The position numbers and the translations under genes were made by a program. Shown here in pieces: positions 18,615 to 27,170 of a DNA stretch of 64,000 bases (its first letter is position 1; every line of letters begins with the position of its first letter). This DNA is from Myxococcales bacterium (GTDB lineage Bacteria; Myxococcota_A; Polyangia; Haliangiales; Haliangiaceae): NCBI GenBank assembly GCA_016717005.1, contig JADJUF010000039.1, forward strand, positions 1,240,001-1,304,000, written 5' to 3'. The notes under the pieces are model-generated. The model saw nothing but the letters and a program-made list of their open reading frames with translations. It was not told where the DNA came from and did not search any database.

Positions 18615-20630
18615 GTGGGGTTCGCGGTCGAGGCCACCGCCGCCGGCTCGGACGCGCGGCTCGGGCGGCTGGAGACCGGGCGCGCGACGGTCGCCACGCC
18701 CGCGTTCATGCCGGTCGGCACCCGCGGCTCGGTGCGGACCCAGCCGCCGTCGCAGGTGGCGACGCTCGGCGCGCGCATGCTGCTCGCCAACACCTACCAC
18801 CTGGTCCAGCGGCCCGGGCTCGACGTGCTCGGCCGGGTCGGCGGGCTGGCGCGGTGGATCGGCTGGGACGGCGCGATCCTCACCGACTCCGGCGGCTTCC
18901 AGGTGTTCTCGCTCGCGCACGCGTGCACGATCGACGACGTCGGCGCGCGGTTCCGGCCGCACCGCGACGGCCCGGTGGTGACGCTGACGCCGGCGTCGGC
19001 GATCGCCGCGCAGCTCGTCATCGGCAGCGACGTGATGATGGTGCTCGATCAGTGCGTCGCCACCACCAGCGACCGCGCGACCACCGCGGCCGCGATGACG
19101 CGCACCCACGCCTGGGCCCAGCGCTCGCTGACCGCGCGCGGCGACGCCGGGGCCGCGCTGTTCGCGATCGTCCAGGGCGGCGGCTTCGCCGACCTACGCC
19201 GCGAGAGCGCCGACGCGCTGGTGGCGATCGCCGGCTTCGACGGCTACGCGATCGGCGGCCTCGCGGTCGGCGAGCCACGGACCCAGCGCGAGGACCTGAC
19301 CGCCGAGGTGACCCAGCGCCTGCCGCGGGACCGCCCGCGCTACCTGATGGGCGTGGGCACGCCGATCGATCTGCTCGAGGGCGTCCACCGCGGCGTCGAT
19401 CTGTTCGACTGCATCCTGCCGACCGCGCTGGCGCAGCAGGGCGTCGCGTTCACCTCGGTCGGCCGGGTCGAGCTGCGGCGCCGGGCCTACCGCGACGACG
19501 ACGGCCCGCTCGATCCGGCGTGCCCGTGCGAGGCGTGCGCGCGCCTGCCGAGGTCGTACCTGCACCACCTGATCAAGGCCGCCGAGCCGACCGGCTGGAG
19601 CCTCCTGGCCTTCCACAACCTGCGGTTCTACGTCGAGCTGATGGCCGCGATGCGCGCGGCGCTCGCGACCGGGACGTTCGCGCGGTTCTACGCCGACCAG
19701 CGCCCGCGGCTCGAGGCCGACGACCCCGCGCACCCGCCGGGCCCGCCGCCGCGGCCGCCGCGCGCACCGACGCCGACCCGGGGCGCGTTCGCGATCGCGC
19801 CGGGCGCGGACGGCCGCGGCCGGATGCGCCACGTCGCGTCGGGCGAGACGATGCACTCGGTCAACGACCCCGACGACGAGGCCGCGCGCCTGTACGTCGA
19901 TCAGCCCCGCGCGATCGCCCGCGCGCTCGCCGGTGCGCCGCTGGTGGTCTGGGACGTCGGCCTCGGCGCCGGCCACAACGCGATGGCGCTGCTCGGCGCG
20001 CTCGCGCGCGCGCCCGGCCACGGCCCGGTCGAGCTGGTCAGCTTCGAGCACGACACCGACGCGCTGACCCTGGCGCTGGCCCACCCGCGGGCGTTCCCGC
20101 ACCTGCGCCACCCGGGCCCGCACCGCCTGGCCGCGCGCGCGCGCTTCGAGCGGCCGGGCCTGACCTGGACCCTCGCCCGCGGCGACGTGCGCGATCACCT
20201 CGCCGCCGCGCCCGCGCCCGACGTGATCTGGTGGGACCCGTGGTCGACCAAGGTCGACGGCGCGCTGTGGACCCGCGCGGTCTTCGCCGCGCTCGCGGCC
20301 CGGCTCGCGCGGCCGTGCGAGCTGGTCACCTACTCGCGCTCGACCGCGGTGCGCGCGGCGCTGCTGGCCGCCGGCTTCTTCGTCGCGCGCGGCGCGCCGT
20401 CCGGCCCCAAGCCCGAGACCACGCTGGCGCTGCACGGCCTCGCGCCGACCGCGCTGGCCGACTACCGGCTGCTCGATCGGACCTGGCTCGCCCACCGCGC
20501 GCGCTCGACCGCCGCCTACCCGAGGGACGTCGTCGACGACGCCGACCGCGCCGCGGTCGACGCCCGGCTGGCCGCGCACCCGCAGTTCGCCGACGCGCAC
20601 GCCGCTCCGCCGCCGTCGACCAGCGGCTGA
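18615..20630 (+). CDS. tgt: tRNA-guanine transglycosylase fused to MnmC-like methyltransferase
   Basis: A 671-residue fusion from a GTG at 18615. Residues 1-360 are a queuine/preQ1 tRNA-ribosyltransferase: general-acid D91 in ILTDSGGFQVFSL, GGLAVGEP, nucleophile D265 in VDLFDCILPT, and the zinc site C303, C305, C308 and H334 (31 residues apart, as in Zymomonas Tgt). The usual FDCVxPTRNAR reads FDCILPTALAQ, so the arginine that normally follows is missing. After a proline-rich linker (about 362-385), residues about 390-640 form a Rossmann methyltransferase of the MnmC/DUF752 kind (WDVGLGAGHNAMALL as SAM loop, DVIWWDPWSTK as motif IV). Both parts modify the tRNA anticodon wobble region in known relatives, so the fusion plausibly couples two position-34 modifications. 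The last 87 bp belong to a sequence duplicated at 23253. Confidence 0.85.
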   Translation: MGFAVEATAAGSDARLGRLETGRATVATPAFMPVGTRGSVRTQPPSQVATLGARMLLANTYHLVQRPGLDVLGRVGGLARWIGWDGAILTDSGGFQVFSLAHACTIDDVGARFRPHRDGPVVTLTPASAIAAQLVIGSDVMMVLDQCVATTSDRATTAAAMTRTHAWAQRSLTARGDAGAALFAIVQGGGFADLRRESADALVAIAGFDGYAIGGLAVGEPRTQREDLTAEVTQRLPRDRPRYLMGVGTPIDLLEGVHRGVDLFDCILPTALAQQGVAFTSVGRVELRRRAYRDDDGPLDPACPCEACARLPRSYLHHLIKAAEPTGWSLLAFHNLRFYVELMAAMRAALATGTFARFYADQRPRLEADDPAHPPGPPPRPPRAPTPTRGAFAIAPGADGRGRMRHVASGETMHSVNDPDDEAARLYVDQPRAIARALAGAPLVVWDVGLGAGHNAMALLGALARAPGHGPVELVSFEHDTDALTLALAHPRAFPHLRHPGPHRLAARARFERPGLTWTLARGDVRDHLAAAPAPDVIWWDPWSTKVDGALWTRAVFAALAARLARPCELVTYSRSTAVRAALLAAGFFVARGAPSGPKPETTLALHGLAPTALADYRLLDRTWLAHRARSTAAYPRDVVDDADRAAVDARLAAHPQFADAHAAPPPSTSG

Positions 20631-20675
20631 TCGAGCGCGCGGTCGGTCGCGGCCCGCGCCACCGCCGGCGCCGCG
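20544..20675 (+). repeat. Duplicated tgt 3' end, copy 1
   Basis: About 130 bp covering the last 29 codons and stop of the tgt fusion gene plus 45 bp downstream resemble 23253-23384 at about 80% by eye, with a diverged stretch in the middle. On the minus strand this copy contains a patatin-like C-terminal fragment (ARAATDRALDQPLVDGG) with no gene attached. Confidence 0.7.
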
Positions 20676-20959
20676 CATCGGGGCCGAGGCGGACCGCGGT
20701 CGGGCGCTGCCCGTGATGCCGGGCGCGCGGGGCCTCGCTGCCTGGCCGCGCGATCCTCGACAGCGGCGGCCCGGTGACCGACGCCCACCGTCAGAACTTC
20801 GCCAGGCGACGGCGGCGTAGCCCGGTGCGCGACGCGCGCGACCGATCGGCCGCGCGACGCCGCGGGTGCGTCGCCGGTCCACGATCGCGACCGGTCTCGG
20901 GCCCCGCCTCAGCGCGCGACCCGATTGCGGCCATCGCCCCACGCGCGTACGGTCGGTCG
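20631..20959. other. Intergenic 329 bp before the ankyrin gene
   Basis: The first 45 bp continue the duplicated tgt tail. The rest is GC-rich sequence with short ATG-initiated frames that lack convincing codon structure in either direction. It must carry the ankyrin-gene promoter, but I see no clear -35/-10 pair or terminator. Confidence 0.5.
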
Positions 20960-22096
20960 ATGGCGTTCGCCGATCTCGTCCGTGACGGCAAGCTCGAGGC
21001 GGTGCGCGCGGCGATCGACCGGGGCGCGCACCTCGACGAGGCCGACGGTCGCGGCTGGACGCCGCTCATGATCGCTTGTCGCGAAGGCCGGGCCCGGGTC
21101 GCGCGCCTGCTGATCGAACGCGGCGCCCAGCTCGACGCCGTCGGGGCGCACGGCGAGACGGCGCTCGGCCTCGCGATGGTCCGCTGCGCGGGCATCGCCG
21201 AGCTGCTGGTGGAGCGCGGCGTCCTGGGCCGGCCCCTGCGCGCGCCCGCCGCGGGCACCCTGCTGTCGCCCGGCGACTGCGACGTCTGCGCCCGGTATCC
21301 AGACCTGATCGACCCCGACGACCGGTGGAGCGGCGCGCCGGCCGAGCTCGCCTGGCTCGAGATCGTCGACGAGCGGCGCGCGAGCGAGGGCAAGATCGAC
21401 TTCGTCGAACGGGCGCTGCGCTGCCCGCGCTGCGGCACCCGCTACGAGCAGTACTACGCCTGCGAGATCGAGACCGCCGGCGTGACGCTGCCGGACGTCT
21501 CGCAGTCGATCCGCCGCTGCGCGCCGCGGGACGCGCCGCCCGCGCAGGCCGCGCCTCCACCGCTCGACGCCCCGGCCCCGCGCGTCCCGCCCTCGCCGTC
21601 CGACGTCCCGGCGGCGCTGCTCGGCGCGCTGTTCGTCGCCGAGGACGGCAAGCTCGCGTGTCAGATCGTGCGCGGCGATGGCGCCGACGGCGAGCGCGCG
21701 CCGTTCCTCACGACGGTCTGGGCCGGCGTCGGCGGGCCGGAGGTGCTCTCGCCGGTGCACACGACCTGGCGACCGCCCACGGCGCTGCGCTCGGACAACG
21801 CGCGCGAGCGCCTCGGTCAGCTGCAGGCCGAGCTCGGCATCGTCGGCGCGGGGAACCTCTACAGCCTCTATGTCGTGCGGCGGAACCCGGCCCCCGCGGG
21901 CCCCGACGACAAGGAGTGGATCGCCGCGCTCCCGGACTCGCCCGTCGCCGAGCTGCGGCTCTTCCCCGAGTACGGCAGCAGCCCGTACATGCCCGACGAC
22001 TGGGATTGGCAAGACGGCTGGTGGTACCCGTACTCCACCTTCCGCCCCGCGACGCCCGCCGAGCAGGCCGCCCACGAGGCGCGCTCGTCGCGCTGA
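20960..22096 (+). CDS. Ankyrin-repeat protein with zinc-ribbon-like cysteines
   Basis: A 378-residue protein starting at ATG 20960 (MAFADLVRDGKLEAVRAAI), chosen because the ankyrin fold begins at once. Two and a half ankyrin repeats span about 1-90 (ADGRGWTPLMIACREGRARVARLLIERGA; GAHGETALGLAM). Next come two CxxC pairs, CDVC and CPRC, about 50 residues apart, probably a zinc ribbon. A proline-rich linker (PPAQAAPPPLDAPAPRVPP) leads to a C-terminal domain with many aromatic residues (DDWDWQDGWWYPYSTF). There is no signal peptide, so it is cytoplasmic. Ankyrins bind protein; the zinc ribbon plus unknown domain suggests an adaptor, partner unknown. Confidence 0.75.
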   Translation: MAFADLVRDGKLEAVRAAIDRGAHLDEADGRGWTPLMIACREGRARVARLLIERGAQLDAVGAHGETALGLAMVRCAGIAELLVERGVLGRPLRAPAAGTLLSPGDCDVCARYPDLIDPDDRWSGAPAELAWLEIVDERRASEGKIDFVERALRCPRCGTRYEQYYACEIETAGVTLPDVSQSIRRCAPRDAPPAQAAPPPLDAPAPRVPPSPSDVPAALLGALFVAEDGKLACQIVRGDGADGERAPFLTTVWAGVGGPEVLSPVHTTWRPPTALRSDNARERLGQLQAELGIVGAGNLYSLYVVRRNPAPAGPDDKEWIAALPDSPVAELRLFPEYGSSPYMPDDWDWQDGWWYPYSTFRPATPAEQAAHEARSSR

Positions 22097-22242
22097 ACGC
22101 CGAGCGCGCAAGACCACGAGCGGACCGCGCGCGTCGATGCCGGGGTACCCCTGCCGTTGACGCGCGGGCGTGCAACTCGCGCACGAGGGCGCGGATGATC
22201 GCGCCCCGGCCGGGCGTTGGATGTGCGATCCATGGAGGCACG

Positions 22243-23163
22243 ATGATCGCGCGCCGCGCTCCGCTCGCTTGCTCGCTGCTCGTCCTCGCGCTGGCCTGCC
22301 ACGGCAAGGCGCCCGCCGCGGCGCCGGGCAACACGCCCGTCGGTCGCGCCGAGGCCGTGCGGCTGTTGCCGTCGTTCTGGGACACGCACCACCACGGCGA
22401 CGGCAGCCGACGGTGCGCCGCCGCCGACTACCAGCAGCTGGACGCCCACGCGAGCGAGCCACCCGCGGCGCGGGCCGCGGCGTGGGCCGCGCTGACGGAC
22501 ACCTGCGGGCTCGACTGGCAGGGCGAGCGCGACGGCATCGATCCGGCTGGGCTGGCGGCGTACGTCGAGTTCGGGACCGCGCTGCTCGAGGCCGGCTTCC
22601 CGCACGACTGCGAGTCGCTGATGACCACGGTGACGACGCCGTACCCCGGCGGGCTCGAGGACGCCGAGGTGCCCGAGGCGCTGGAGGAGCGCGCGGCGGC
22701 CGCGCAGGCCCTGGGCGAGCGCTGCGGCGTCGCGGCCGAGGCCGAGCTGGCGGCGTTCGTGCCGCCGACCTGCCCGAGCGCCGACGCGTGCTTCGCGCTG
22801 GTCGAGGGGATCGACACCCCGCGCGACGACGATGACGCCGCCGACGCCGCCGATCCCGACGAGGAGATGATGCCCGAGGACACCGTCTGCCCTGAGGTCG
22901 AGCTGCGCACCGCGGCCGGCGCGCGCCGACTCACCGCCGATCAAGGGGCGCTGGCCGACGTCGACTTCTGCTGCGGGGTCTCGGCGATCACCACCGCGGT
23001 CGTCGGCGGTCATCGCTACGTGCTGGCGCGCCCCAGCGGCGAGGACAGCATGTTCATCCGCTCGTGCGGGGGCGGCACGGCCTCGGCGACGCCGGCCAGC
23101 GTGTACCGCGTCGAGGGCGATCGGCTGGTGCTCGAGGCCGACCGCAGCCTGCTCTGGCACTGA
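22243..23163 (+). CDS. Lipoprotein, function unknown
   Basis: A 306-residue protein from ATG 22243, preceded by TGGAGG (22233-22238). The signal ends LVLALACHG, a lipobox. The mature part includes WDTHHHGDGSRRCAA near residue 45, cysteines spaced through a helical region, and an acidic insert (DDDDAADAADPDEEMMPED) that might bind divalent cations. The C-terminal 80 residues (VDFCCGVSAITTAV, VYRVEGDRLVLEADRSL) look beta-rich. No family recognised. Confidence 0.65.
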   Translation: MIARRAPLACSLLVLALACHGKAPAAAPGNTPVGRAEAVRLLPSFWDTHHHGDGSRRCAAADYQQLDAHASEPPAARAAAWAALTDTCGLDWQGERDGIDPAGLAAYVEFGTALLEAGFPHDCESLMTTVTTPYPGGLEDAEVPEALEERAAAAQALGERCGVAAEAELAAFVPPTCPSADACFALVEGIDTPRDDDDAADAADPDEEMMPEDTVCPEVELRTAAGARRLTADQGALADVDFCCGVSAITTAVVGGHRYVLARPSGEDSMFIRSCGGGTASATPASVYRVEGDRLVLEADRSLLWH

Positions 23164-23223
23164 CGCCGGCGATGACACCGCGCGTGCTCGCCCGTCGCGC
23201 GCGCGCGCCTGTCGCCTCTCCGA

Positions 23224-23384
<161 letters not shown>

Positions 23385-24117
23385 CGGCCGGCGGCCAGCT
23401 TGAACGGCCCCGACCGCGGCAGGTCGGCGATCACCAGGCTGACCAGGCCGGCCCGCTGCGGCAGCGCCAGCGCCTGGCTGCCGCGCCGGCGCCACGGCGA
23501 GCGCGACGCGATGTGGTGGAACAGCGTCCGGCCCGCGGGCATGCCGACCAGCCCCGGTCGATCGAGGATGCCGCCGTCCCACGAGGCGCGCCCGTCGACG
23601 CGCACCGGCTGGAACATGCCCGGCACCGCGCACGACGCCCGGATCGCCGTCGGCAGGTCGCCGTCGCGCACCACCCGCGTGGTCCGGCTGGCGATGTCGA
23701 ACACGCTGATGATCGCCGGGCGCCCGCACGCCGCGAACGTGGTCACCGGCAGCACCCGCCGCAGCAGCGCGTCGAACTTGCGGCCGGCCAGGAGCCCCAG
23801 CCCCAGCGTCGGATCCCAGAAGTCACGGCGGTCGAGGCCGACCAGCACCTCGGCCAGCGCCTCGGGCGCGACCCCAGCGGCGAACGCGCCCGCGACCAGC
23901 GCGCCCGCGCTCGAGCCGCCCACATGCGCCGGCGCCAGACCGCGCGCGGTCAGCGCCGACAGCATGCCGGTGTGGGCGAAGAACGAGAAGAACCCGCTCG
24001 ACATGCCCAGGCCGAACGGGGCCTCGGCGAGCCAGTCGGCCAGCGTGCGCATCGCGCCAGCGTAGCGCGAACGGTGTCCCCCCGGCGGCCACCCGGGCCT
24101 CGTGCGATAGTGCCGCG

Positions 24118-25335
24118 ATGACCGAGGTGACCATCCGCCCGATCACCGCCGACGAGGTGCCCGCGGTCGTCGCGTGCGTGCTCGACGTGTTCGGCACCGA
24201 CCCGGCCGCCGACCCGCAGGTCGTCGAGCGGGTGCGCGCGCTGGTGCCGCTCGACCGCACGTTCGCCGCGTTCGACGGCGACGCCGTGGTCGCGACCACG
24301 GCGGCGTACGACCTGCGGCTCACCGCGTGCGGCGGCACCGTCGCGATGGGCGGCCTGACGATCGTGACCGTGCGCCCGACCCACCGCCGCCGCGGCCTGC
24401 TGCGGCGGCTGATGACCGCGCACCTCGCCGACGTGCGCGCGCGCCACGAGCCGCTGTCGGGGCTGTACGCGTCCGAGGCCAGCATCTACGGCCGCTACGG
24501 CTACGGCGTCGCGGTCGAGAGCGACGAGCTGACCCTGACCGGCGGCGACGACCTGTTCGAGCCGCGCCCCGACCGCGCGTACGTGGCGCTGTCCGACGAC
24601 GACGCGCTCGCGACCCTGCCGACGATCTACGCCGAGGCGCTCGCGACGCGGCCCGGCATGTACGCGCGCACCCACGACTGGTGGCGGTGGCGGCGCATCC
24701 TCGATCGCCCGCAGGGGCGGCGCGGCCGCAGCGGGCGCCGGCACGTGGTCGTGCGCGTCGGCGGCGTCACCCGCGGCTACGTCGTCTACCGCCAGCACCT
24801 GGCGTTCGAGGACGGCCGCCCCGCCGGCACCGTCGACGTCGAGGAGCTGATCGCGCTCGACGCCGACGCCGAGGCCGCGCTCTGGCGCCACCTCGCGACG
24901 ATCGATCTGTTCCCCCGGGTGACGTTCGCCAACGCGCCCGTCGACAGCGTCGCGCCCTGGCTCGCGCGCGACCACCGGCGCGTGACCCGGCGCCGCCGGA
25001 CCGACACGCTCTGGCTCCGGGTCGACGACGTCGCCGCCGCGCTGACCGCGCGCCGCTACCCCATCGACGGCGAGCTGACCCTGGCCGTGCGCGACGACGG
25101 CGAGCCGTCGCGCTGGCGCCTGACCGTCACCGACGGCGTCGCCGCCTGCGTGCCCGCGATCAGCGCCGTCGACGTCACCCTCGACCGCGCCGCCCTCGGC
25201 TCGATCTACCTCGGCGGCGTCGCCGCCTCGACCCTCGCCCGCGCCGGCCGCATCACCGGCGCCCCCGACGCCGTCGCCCGCCTCGATCGCCTGTTCGCCT
25301 GGCCGGTCGCGCCCTGGTGCGCCGAGCAGTTCTGA
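24118..25335 (+). CDS. Eis-like GNAT N-acetyltransferase
   Basis: A 405-residue protein with two GNAT-like halves and a C-terminal SCP2-like part, the layout of the Eis family. The acetyl-CoA P-loop is RRRGLLRRLMTAH. Downstream motifs PLSGLYASEASIYGRYGYG and WWRWRRIL are characteristic of Eis-type enzymes. The protein ends FAWPVAPWCAEQF, with the free C-terminal carboxylate used as general base in that family. Eis relatives acetylate aminoglycosides or protein lysines; the substrate here is unknown. It is convergent with the DUF6603-associated operon. Confidence 0.88.
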   Translation: MTEVTIRPITADEVPAVVACVLDVFGTDPAADPQVVERVRALVPLDRTFAAFDGDAVVATTAAYDLRLTACGGTVAMGGLTIVTVRPTHRRRGLLRRLMTAHLADVRARHEPLSGLYASEASIYGRYGYGVAVESDELTLTGGDDLFEPRPDRAYVALSDDDALATLPTIYAEALATRPGMYARTHDWWRWRRILDRPQGRRGRSGRRHVVVRVGGVTRGYVVYRQHLAFEDGRPAGTVDVEELIALDADAEAALWRHLATIDLFPRVTFANAPVDSVAPWLARDHRRVTRRRRTDTLWLRVDDVAAALTARRYPIDGELTLAVRDDGEPSRWRLTVTDGVAACVPAISAVDVTLDRAALGSIYLGGVAASTLARAGRITGAPDAVARLDRLFAWPVAPWCAEQF

Positions 25336-25353
25336 GCGCGCGCTTGCGCGCTC
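25334..25353. terminator. GC hairpin between convergent genes
   Basis: GAGCGCGC, a GCTT loop, then GCGCGCTC form a perfect 8-bp stem overlapping the last bases of the Eis-like gene and lying 88 bp from the end of the convergent giant operon. No U-run, so a candidate terminator or pausing site only. Confidence 0.5.
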
Positions 25354-25440
25354 GGAGCTCCTTCGGTCGAGGACCAGCGGCAGGAGTCTCGCGTCTCGGA
25401 GGAGTGGCTCGTCGGGGCTTGCCCCCGACGCGCCCGCGCG

Positions 25441-27168
25441 TCACCCCGCCGCCGGCGGCGCGTCGACCGCGCGGTCGTACCGCAGCCCCGCGCTGCCCTC
25501 GCCGGTGCCGACGCCCCGCGTCCGCGCCACCCAGACGTAGGTCGCGCCGTCGGTGCCGCGGGCGCGGCGCACGATCCGGCTGACGCGCGTGCCCTCGCGC
25601 GGGACCTGCTCCTCGCGCACCCGCAGCGGCGCGCCCGACGGGCTCGCCAGGATCCGCCCGCGCGGCGTGCGCACCTCGATCCCGTCGCCCTCGAGCGCCA
25701 CCAACCCGGCCAGCTCCAGCGCGACCTCGTCGGGCACCGCCCCGCCGAGCTTGACCGGCTGGAGCGGGAACCAGCTCGCGGGCACCGCCGACTGCACCCG
25801 ATATCGCAGCGCGGCGCCCTCGGGCAGCGGCGGCTCGACGACCGCCGCGGCCGGCGCGTCGTCGGCGGCGCGCCGACCGGCGCCCAGCGCCCCGACGATG
25901 GCGTGCTCGACCGCCCACACCAGGTTGGCCTGCTCGTCGCGCAGGAACCGCACCTGCTCGAGCGGCTCGCTCTCTTGCACCGACGTCGCCGCCGACGCGG
26001 TCACCAGGTGCACGCCCGCCAGCCCCGCGTCGCCCCGATCGATCGCGAACATCGCGAACCGGCCCGGCCCCGACGGCCCGGTCGGCTCGGCCCGCGGGAC
26101 GATCGTCGTGGTGCCGAACACGTCGACCACCGCCACCGTCGCGGCGCACGCGCTGCCGACCGGCTGCGCGAACGGCACCAGGTACCAGTCGTTGCCGTGG
26201 ACCAGCATGAAGTCGAGCAAGATCATCGACGCCAGGCTGCGCCGGTCGGGGCGCAGCAGGTCGATCGGATAGCGCGCGTCCTCGAAGTCCCAGAACCGCT
26301 CGTTGGGCATCCCGCGAAACCGCACCGGCCCCGGGATCACCGAGCGCGTGATCGTCTCGACGACGCCGGTCGGGGTCCCGGCCGGCGCCGCGGCGCTGGC
26401 GCCGTCGAAGCCGTACCAGTCGAGGTCGCCGCGACGGTCCGGCGTCGCCGTCAGGCTCAGCGTCCCGCCCGCCGGCGCGTCGGCGTAGACCAGCGCCTGG
26501 CTGGCGAGCTCGCTGGCGCTCCAGCCCGCCGGCGCCCCGGCGCCGGGCACGCCAGTCGACTGCACCCACGCCACGAACGCCTGCACCGCCGCGCCCGCCG
26601 CGGCGCGCCGGTCCGCCGGCACCGCCCACGGCACGCCGGCCTTGGGCTTGGGCTGCGGCGCCGCGCCCGCGGGCGCCGGCGGCACCGCCAGCGTCGTCGC
26701 GACCCACAGCGCCAGCCCGTCGATCGCCCGCCCCTGCCACAGCGCGCGCAGCCGCGCCGCCCGCGGCTCGTCGTCGGCGCCGCCGCCGATCGGGTACGCG
26801 GTCAGGAAGTACCCGCGCAGGTCGGTCGCCGACGCCTGCGCCAGGAACAGCTCGAAGGTCTGCCCCAGCTCGACGGCGTGGGCGAGATCGCCGCCGCCCG
26901 GCTCGGCGGTCACCTGGACCTCCACCGGCGCGGTCGCCGCCAACGCCTCGGCGCTCGCGCCGGGCGCGCCCCAGCCGCGCACGCGCCCGAGCTGGGCGTC
27001 GACCTTCACGTACGCGGGCGCGCCGGCGTCCTCGCCCTGAAACTCCCCGAGTTGCCACTGCCGGGCCAAGAGCCACGCCGGATCGGCGATCCGCGCGGTC
27101 AGCGCCTCGGCCAGATCCGTCGCGCGCGGCCGCGGCTCGAGCCGATTCCAGTAGGTGATCGAGGGCAT
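25441..27168 (-). CDS. Last gene of DUF6603 operon, conserved unknown (575 aa)
   Basis: A 575-residue protein starting ATG 27168, 2 bp after the stop of the 1409-aa gene. It opens TYWNRLEPRPR, then DPAWLLARQWQLGEFQGEDAG, a tryptophan/glutamine-rich block that I recall from uncharacterised proteins linked to DUF6603 genes, although I cannot name the family. Later features are LFLAQASATDLRGYFLTAYPI, RFWDFEDARYPIDLLRPD and LDFMLVHGNDWYLVPFAQP. No signal peptide or membrane segment. As the distal gene of a tightly spaced operon with the 1409- and 947-aa proteins, it probably acts in one complex with them. Confidence 0.7.
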   Translation of the reverse strand: MPSITYWNRLEPRPRATDLAEALTARIADPAWLLARQWQLGEFQGEDAGAPAYVKVDAQLGRVRGWGAPGASAEALAATAPVEVQVTAEPGGGDLAHAVELGQTFELFLAQASATDLRGYFLTAYPIGGGADDEPRAARLRALWQGRAIDGLALWVATTLAVPPAPAGAAPQPKPKAGVPWAVPADRRAAAGAAVQAFVAWVQSTGVPGAGAPAGWSASELASQALVYADAPAGGTLSLTATPDRRGDLDWYGFDGASAAAPAGTPTGVVETITRSVIPGPVRFRGMPNERFWDFEDARYPIDLLRPDRRSLASMILLDFMLVHGNDWYLVPFAQPVGSACAATVAVVDVFGTTTIVPRAEPTGPSGPGRFAMFAIDRGDAGLAGVHLVTASAATSVQESEPLEQVRFLRDEQANLVWAVEHAIVGALGAGRRAADDAPAAAVVEPPLPEGAALRYRVQSAVPASWFPLQPVKLGGAVPDEVALELAGLVALEGDGIEVRTPRGRILASPSGAPLRVREEQVPREGTRVSRIVRRARGTDGATYVWVARTRGVGTGEGSAGLRYDRAVDAPPAAG

Positions 27169-27170
27169 GG

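Noticed and set aside
20641..20790. A second patatin gene on the minus strand near 20,650
   Set aside because: Only about 20 C-terminal residues match; there is no GxSxG or DGG, so it is a duplicated fragment antisense to tgt.
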